This document shows, in pieces, positions 4,930 to 8,036 of a stretch of DNA of 8,036 bases. Source of the stretch: JACKII01 sp963974445 (GTDB lineage Bacteria; Pseudomonadota; Alphaproteobacteria; Bin95); contig CAXBDI010000144.1 of the NCBI GenBank assembly GCA_963974445.1, forward strand, positions 1 to 8,036. Reading direction: 5' to 3'. Every line of letters begins with the position of its first letter. The stretch's first letter is position 1. The notes under the pieces were generated by a model. The model was not told the origin of the DNA and ran no database searches. It worked only from the letters and a program-made list of their open reading frames with translations. Both the position numbers and the translations under genes were made by a program.

Positions 4930-6756
4930 ATGACGACAGATACATTAAAATACACCAACGTGTCAACCGAACTTAGCCTCAAACGCGCCGTCGCACGGTG
5001 CATGAAGCAGGGACCAACCGCGCTGGATTTCGAGACGACGTCGCTCTCTCCAGCCGACGGACGGGTCCGGCTCGTCAGTTTATGTAACAACAAATGCCAC
5101 TACCTCGTCGACTTCGACAAGATCGAAGGCGGCTTCCGGCGCATGGCCAAATACTTCAAAGGTGGCGACTGGGTCTGTTTTAACGCAGGCTTCGAGAACC
5201 GCTGGTTCCTCGACGCTGGCACGCGGGTCGACTGCATGGACGTGGGCAACCTGAGACGCGCCATCCTCGGCGGCGGAGCCTACTCGCTGAAGCAGCTCCT
5301 GCTCTGGGACTTGGACTACACCATGGACAAGGAAGAGCAGGCCAGCGACTGGGGCGCTGATAAACTCACCAAGAGCCAACTGACCTACGCCTATGGCGAT
5401 GCTCACTGGACATGGAAGTTGTGGCGCTACTGGGCAGATCAGGCCGATGAGGGCCGCTGGGTGGGCTTCCGTATGCTCAATGACATGGTTCCTGCCGTGA
5501 TCGAGATGGAAGACGCCGGAATGGCGTTTGACCCCGTGTACCACGCGACGCTGGTCGAGGCGTGGGAAAAGGTCAAGGCCGAGAAGATCGAGGCCATCAG
5601 GGGCATGATCCCCGTGGATGAGGTCGCCAACATCAACAGCGACAGCCAGTGGTCCGACTACTTCGCACGCAACATGCCGGACAGCTTTCTGGCGGGCTGG
5701 CCCCGCACCGAGAAGACCGGCCAGCTCAGTATGAAGAACGAGACCCTGAAGCGGCTGGCCGGTGCCGTCGCAGCCACGGGCAAAAACAATATGCTGGTGT
5801 CGTTTTTCGACGCTCTGGCCGGGTACAAGACGATCACGAAATATCTGTCGAGCTTCGGCCAGACCCTGATCACCAAGTGGGAGATGTCCGACGATCAGAA
5901 ATCAAAGAGACGGGTTCGAGCACGGTTCAACATCGGCGCAGCGAAGACGTGCCGGTTCTCATGCTCCGGTCCTAACTTGCAACAGATACCCCGCGACCGT
6001 GAGCTGTTAGGAGAGGCTACCTCCGTTCGCCGGTCGTTTGTTGCAGGTATGGGCCGGAGACTGGTCTCCCTCGATTACAGTGGCATCGAGCTGCGTGTCT
6101 TGGCACTGCTGTCCGGCGACGAGCAGTTGCTGCAGGACATGGTCGAGGGAGACGTCCACGCAGAAGTGGCGGCGGTGATCGCCGGGCACAAGATCGACAA
6201 GAAGACCAAGAAGGGCAAAGAGGCCCGGCAGGCTGCCAAGGGGGTGAGCTTCGGCATCATCTACGGGTCAGCGGCCACCGGCCTGTCGACCACCATGCGC
6301 TGCACCATAGGGACGGCTCAGGGCTACATCGACTTCTGGGAGAACAGATACCCCGACGCCTTCAAGCTCCGCTACGACATGATGGACGAGGTCGCGAAGA
6401 CGCGGAGCATCCGCATGATCGATGGCGGCACCATCTACATGGGGAAACGTCCCGACATGCCGAAGTGCGCGAACTACCCGGTACAACGCGCCGCCCTCGC
6501 CATCATGGCACGGGCCATCGTCCGGCATAAAAACTCTCTGGACATCGAGCGTGCCAAAGGCAAGCAGCGGATGACCAGAATGATATCAACAATCCATGAT
6601 GCGCTCATCGACGAGGCAGCGGTCAAGGATACGAAACGGTGCCTCGCACTTATGGAGAACGACATGATCCAAGGCTACTTGGATATGTTCCCCGGTGCCC
6701 CCACTACCAATCTGGTAGAGGGTGGCATAGGTCCGAATTGGGCCGAGCTAGATTAG
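4930..6756 (+). CDS. Family A DNA polymerase with 3'-5' exonuclease domain
   Basis: A 608-residue replicative polymerase of the Pol I family without the 5'-3' exonuclease. Proofreading domain: Exo I D33-F-E35, Exo II N85-x3-E89 (the phage-type NAxFE variant), Exo III Y153-x3-D157. Polymerase domain: R342-F-S-x3-PNLQQIP (template/primer contact); motif A D382-YSGIELR; motif B (O helix) R433-x3-K437-x3-F441-G-I-I-Y445-G; motif C I-H556-D557-A558. The catalytic aspartates D382 and D557 are present. Three points differ from the usual consensus: DYSG instead of DYSQ, LALLSGD instead of the common LAHLSGD, and HDA instead of HDE in motif C. F441 corresponds to E. coli F762, a residue linked in marine virus surveys to virulent lifestyles. 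It follows a terminator and a leader with a full Shine-Dalgarno. Its TAG overlaps the Shine-Dalgarno of the next gene. Confidence 0.96.
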   Translation: MTTDTLKYTNVSTELSLKRAVARCMKQGPTALDFETTSLSPADGRVRLVSLCNNKCHYLVDFDKIEGGFRRMAKYFKGGDWVCFNAGFENRWFLDAGTRVDCMDVGNLRRAILGGGAYSLKQLLLWDLDYTMDKEEQASDWGADKLTKSQLTYAYGDAHWTWKLWRYWADQADEGRWVGFRMLNDMVPAVIEMEDAGMAFDPVYHATLVEAWEKVKAEKIEAIRGMIPVDEVANINSDSQWSDYFARNMPDSFLAGWPRTEKTGQLSMKNETLKRLAGAVAATGKNNMLVSFFDALAGYKTITKYLSSFGQTLITKWEMSDDQKSKRRVRARFNIGAAKTCRFSCSGPNLQQIPRDRELLGEATSVRRSFVAGMGRRLVSLDYSGIELRVLALLSGDEQLLQDMVEGDVHAEVAAVIAGHKIDKKTKKGKEARQAAKGVSFGIIYGSAATGLSTTMRCTIGTAQGYIDFWENRYPDAFKLRYDMMDEVAKTRSIRMIDGGTIYMGKRPDMPKCANYPVQRAALAIMARAIVRHKNSLDIERAKGKQRMTRMISTIHDALIDEAAVKDTKRCLALMENDMIQGYLDMFPGAPTTNLVEGGIGPNWAELD

Positions 6757-6760
6757 GAGG
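6755..6760 (+). promoter_or_regulatory. Shine-Dalgarno overlapping the polymerase stop codon
   Basis: AGGAGG at 6755-6760 begins inside the polymerase TAG (6754-6756). Two tandem ATGs follow at 6763 and 6766. The spacing is 2 bases to the first and 5 to the second, which favours the second as the real start. Confidence 0.75.
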
Positions 6761-6765
6761 TTATG

Positions 6766-7188
6766 ATGAAAGCAATATATGAAGCAGACGACGGTACGCA
6801 GTTCGACACCGAGAAGGCCGCGTTGGCCCATGAGAAGGACAGCCCGATCCGCGCCCACATCAAGGCTAAACTTCTGGCGGAGCGGCGAGGTGATAACCAC
6901 ACATCTGTGCCCGATGATCGGATGGATTTTATGGTCCGGCTTGTGCAGGATTTTCTGCCGTCCAAAGTAAAAGGAAAACCTACTGGGCCTCGTAAAACCC
7001 AGACTGATCCTGAAACTGTCCACGCCGTCCACGCTCTGGCTCATCTCAGCCAAGCAGAGACCGCCAGACGTCTCAGGATTAGTGACACCACTGTGTCTCG
7101 TATTAAGAGCGGGGATACCGCTGTAGTTGATGGCAAGGTGTGTTTCCATCTGAACAGTAAACCTGATCAGGCAGAACTTAATGTCTAG
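6766..7188 (+). CDS. Helix-turn-helix DNA-binding protein (140 aa), putative phage regulator
   Basis: I chose the second of two tandem ATGs (6766) because the Shine-Dalgarno is too close to the first (6763). The N-terminal 25 residues (KAIYEADDGTQFDTEKAALAHE) match a small module seen in many phage proteins, where a D-G-x-x-F-D-T-x-x-x-A sequence forms a beta-alpha unit. The middle, to about residue 80, is polar and basic. Residues 94-116, LSQAETARRLRISDTTVSRI, form a classic helix-turn-helix: the QAETARRL helix, an I-S-D turn, and a recognition helix TTVSRIKSG, similar to the resolvase/Hin and sigma-type class. The combination suggests a transcription regulator, or a DNA-binding adaptor for replication. 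No operator can be proven here. It overlaps the next gene by 8 bases. Confidence 0.88.
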   Translation: MKAIYEADDGTQFDTEKAALAHEKDSPIRAHIKAKLLAERRGDNHTSVPDDRMDFMVRLVQDFLPSKVKGKPTGPRKTQTDPETVHAVHALAHLSQAETARRLRISDTTVSRIKSGDTAVVDGKVCFHLNSKPDQAELNV

Positions 7189-7519
7189 GCTGGCGAAGGC
7201 ACTGAAGGCGTCACGGCACGCGCTGGATTTCGACGACGGGATCAAGCGCGTCACCATCGACAGGGGGGACATTTATGGTCACCCCCTGACGAACTTCGAG
7301 CGGATCGCACATCTCAAGGCAGGCGTCGCCGGGTGCCCTGACAAAGCCATCCGGCACGCCCTTGAGATGATCTGTGTCAATATGTCCCGGCTCGTACAGA
7401 CGCCGGATCACGACGATAGCATTCTGGACATCGCGGGATACGCCCGTACTATGGCCATGATTTTAGATGAAAGGGAGAAACGAGATGTCAGCGAAGAAAC
7501 AAAAATCACCCCACGCTAA
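7181..7519 (+). CDS. DUF6378-like phage protein (112 aa)
   Basis: The ATG at 7181 overlaps the preceding gene by 8 bases; only a weak AGG lies upstream, so coupling is likely. The sequence carries the hallmark phrases of a phage family that I recall as DUF6378: R28-G-D-I-YGHPL-x-NF-x-RIA, then a helix with N67-M-SRL, and D76-HDDS80-x-x-DIAGYA88. The repeated acidic residues on helices recall all-alpha nucleotide-processing folds of the MazG/dUTPase type, so a nucleotide-related role is possible, but no activity is established for the family as far as I know. The length fits a single domain. The last 35 bases overlap the following gene in another frame, so the C-terminal tail after residue 100 is unlikely to be conserved. 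Confidence 0.88.
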   Translation: MSRLAKALKASRHALDFDDGIKRVTIDRGDIYGHPLTNFERIAHLKAGVAGCPDKAIRHALEMICVNMSRLVQTPDHDDSILDIAGYARTMAMILDEREKRDVSEETKITPR

Positions 7520-7646
7520 CGCGCAGGAGAAGTACCACGCGGCCAAGAGCCTGACCCATACGAAGGTCTGCCGGTGGGTGCCCAACGACCGGGTCACCGA
7601 CTACATCAAGAGCTTCGAGCGCATGAAGAAGAAGTGGGCCAAATAA
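7485..7646 (+). CDS. Small basic hypothetical protein (53 aa)
   Basis: A short gene: ATG at 7485 with AGGGAG at 7472-7477 and a TAA at 7644-7646. The product is very basic, with lysine clusters at both ends (SAKKQKSP and RMKKKWAK) and a central segment THTKVCRWVPNDRVTDYIKSF that could form one helix. It has a single cysteine and no known motif. The good ribosome binding site, the 35-base overlap with the DUF6378-like gene and coding-like composition after the overlap support it as a real gene. A small basic protein in this position could bind nucleic acid; I cannot say more. Confidence 0.7.
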   Translation: MSAKKQKSPHANAQEKYHAAKSLTHTKVCRWVPNDRVTDYIKSFERMKKKWAK

Positions 7647-7746
7647 TTTTCCGGTCCTAAATGAAGCCGCTATAGCTGGTCGGTTCCTGTCCCAGACCGG
7701 GCGCAGCTACGCTGCCCAGTAAGCTGCGGCCCGCACATGAAAGGCT
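7647..7746 (+). other. Non-coding gap with a possible structured RNA (three-way junction)
   Basis: This is the longest gap after the terminator region and has no usable reading frame. Bases 7666-7730 can fold as a three-way junction. The closing stem pairs GCCGC 7666-7670 with GCGGC 7726-7730, then after a three-base bulge AGCT 7674-7677 with AGCT 7722-7725. Hairpin two is GGTC 7678-7681 with GACC 7695-7698. Hairpin three is GCAGC 7703-7707 with GCTGC 7711-7715. A competing six-base inverted repeat exists (CCGGTC 7651-7656 with GACCGG 7695-7700). There is no T run after it, so it is not a normal terminator, and no tRNA T-loop, so it is not a tRNA. It could be a small RNA, a leader regulator of the next gene, or chance. 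Confidence 0.35.
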
Positions 7747-7752
7747 ATGACG

Positions 7753-8036
7753 ATGACGAGGGCGATTGAAGACGGTAGCGAGAGGTTTCTCTGGACAGCC
7801 CAGAGGACGTTTATCCTGATGCGGGAGAGGGCGCGGCTACCAAAGCCAACTTCCTTCCGGGCGATTGCCAAGATGGTTGGCAGCACTGAGCGGTCCGCCC
7901 GCGCAAAGGCCCGCCGCCTTCAAGCCGGAACGGACGCGGCCCCCGCAATGACCGCGTCTGTTGTTGAGCGGGTCTGTTTGATGTGCGAAGCTGTCTTTGC
8001 AGCGGACGGCCGCTTAAACAGGGTCTGCTATGATTG
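7753..8036 (+). CDS. Helix-turn-helix plus zinc-ribbon DNA-binding protein, cut by the window end (partial)
   Basis: The frame is open from the ATG at 7753 (another in-frame ATG at 7747) to the right edge, 94 complete codons. AAAGG at 7740-7744 is 8 bases from 7753 but only 2 from 7747, so I prefer 7753. Numbering from 7747, residues 36-58 (SFRAIAKMVGSTERSARAKARRL) look like a helix-turn-helix in which SFRAIAKMVG is the first helix and a serine/arginine-rich recognition helix follows. Residues 77-94 show C77-x2-C80-x3-F...N91-R-x-C94, the start of the C-x2-C...F...R-x-C-x2-C zinc ribbon common in small alphaproteobacterial and phage proteins. The window stops two bases into the codon where the fourth cysteine is expected (TG_). 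A transcription regulator is the likely role. It may open a new transcription unit after the gap. Confidence 0.72.
   Translation, partial: MTRAIEDGSERFLWTAQRTFILMRERARLPKPTSFRAIAKMVGSTERSARAKARRLQAGTDAAPAMTASVVERVCLMCEAVFAADGRLNRVCYD

Noticed and set aside
7660..7735. tRNA gene in the gap
   Set aside because: There is no cloverleaf with a TTCRA T-loop or a 7-base acceptor stem on either strand; the folding is a three-way junction.
7737..7769. Ten-codon open frame ATGAAAGGC... in the leader of the last gene
   Set aside because: It is too short and lacks a ribosome binding site; its start probably only overlaps the AAAGG used by the next gene.

Overview
The window is a dense block of tailed-phage (Caudoviricetes-type) early or replication genes, or the same block in a prophage. 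All genes are on the + strand, most overlap by 1 to 35 bases, and there are almost no gaps. A SNF2-type helicase, a RecB/Cas4-like nuclease, a family A DNA polymerase without a 5'-3' exonuclease, a DUF6378-like protein and many tiny genes of unknown function are typical of a phage replication segment. No integrase, capsid, terminase or tail gene is visible. The sequence is moderately GC-rich (roughly 57-58% by eye). A manual scan found no GANTC site, although about 30 are expected. GANTC is the CcrM methylation site of Alphaproteobacteria and the HinfI-type restriction site, so together with the style of several proteins I infer an alphaproteobacterial host; this is not proven.

Layout. Bases 3-131 hold the last 42 codons of an ArdC-like antirestriction or ssDNA-binding metallopeptidase. 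Bases 131-1268 hold three small coupled genes: an unknown charged protein, a protein whose N-terminus resembles the ADP-ribosyltransferase fold, and a 60-residue zinc ribbon. A strong Shine-Dalgarno then introduces the SNF2 helicase (1300-2640), followed by two 79-residue unknown proteins (2637-2876, 2873-3112), the four-cysteine PD-(D/E)XK nuclease (3099-4091) and a 234-residue protein that I suspect binds ssDNA or helps recombination (4129-4833). A strong hairpin terminator (4840-4880) closes this block.

After the terminator come the DNA polymerase (4930-6756), a helix-turn-helix protein (6766-7188), a DUF6378-like protein (7181-7519) and a 53-residue basic protein (7485-7646). A 100-base non-coding gap (7647-7746) can fold as a three-way junction. 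The last gene (7753 to the window end) encodes a helix-turn-helix plus zinc-ribbon protein cut by the right edge.

Working model (inference): the polymerase copies the phage genome while the helicase, the Fe-S nuclease and the 234-residue protein process or recombine DNA. The ArdC-like and ART-like genes may act against host defence or host metabolism, and the two helix-turn-helix proteins may control transcription. No primase or hexameric replicative helicase is in the window; they may lie outside it.
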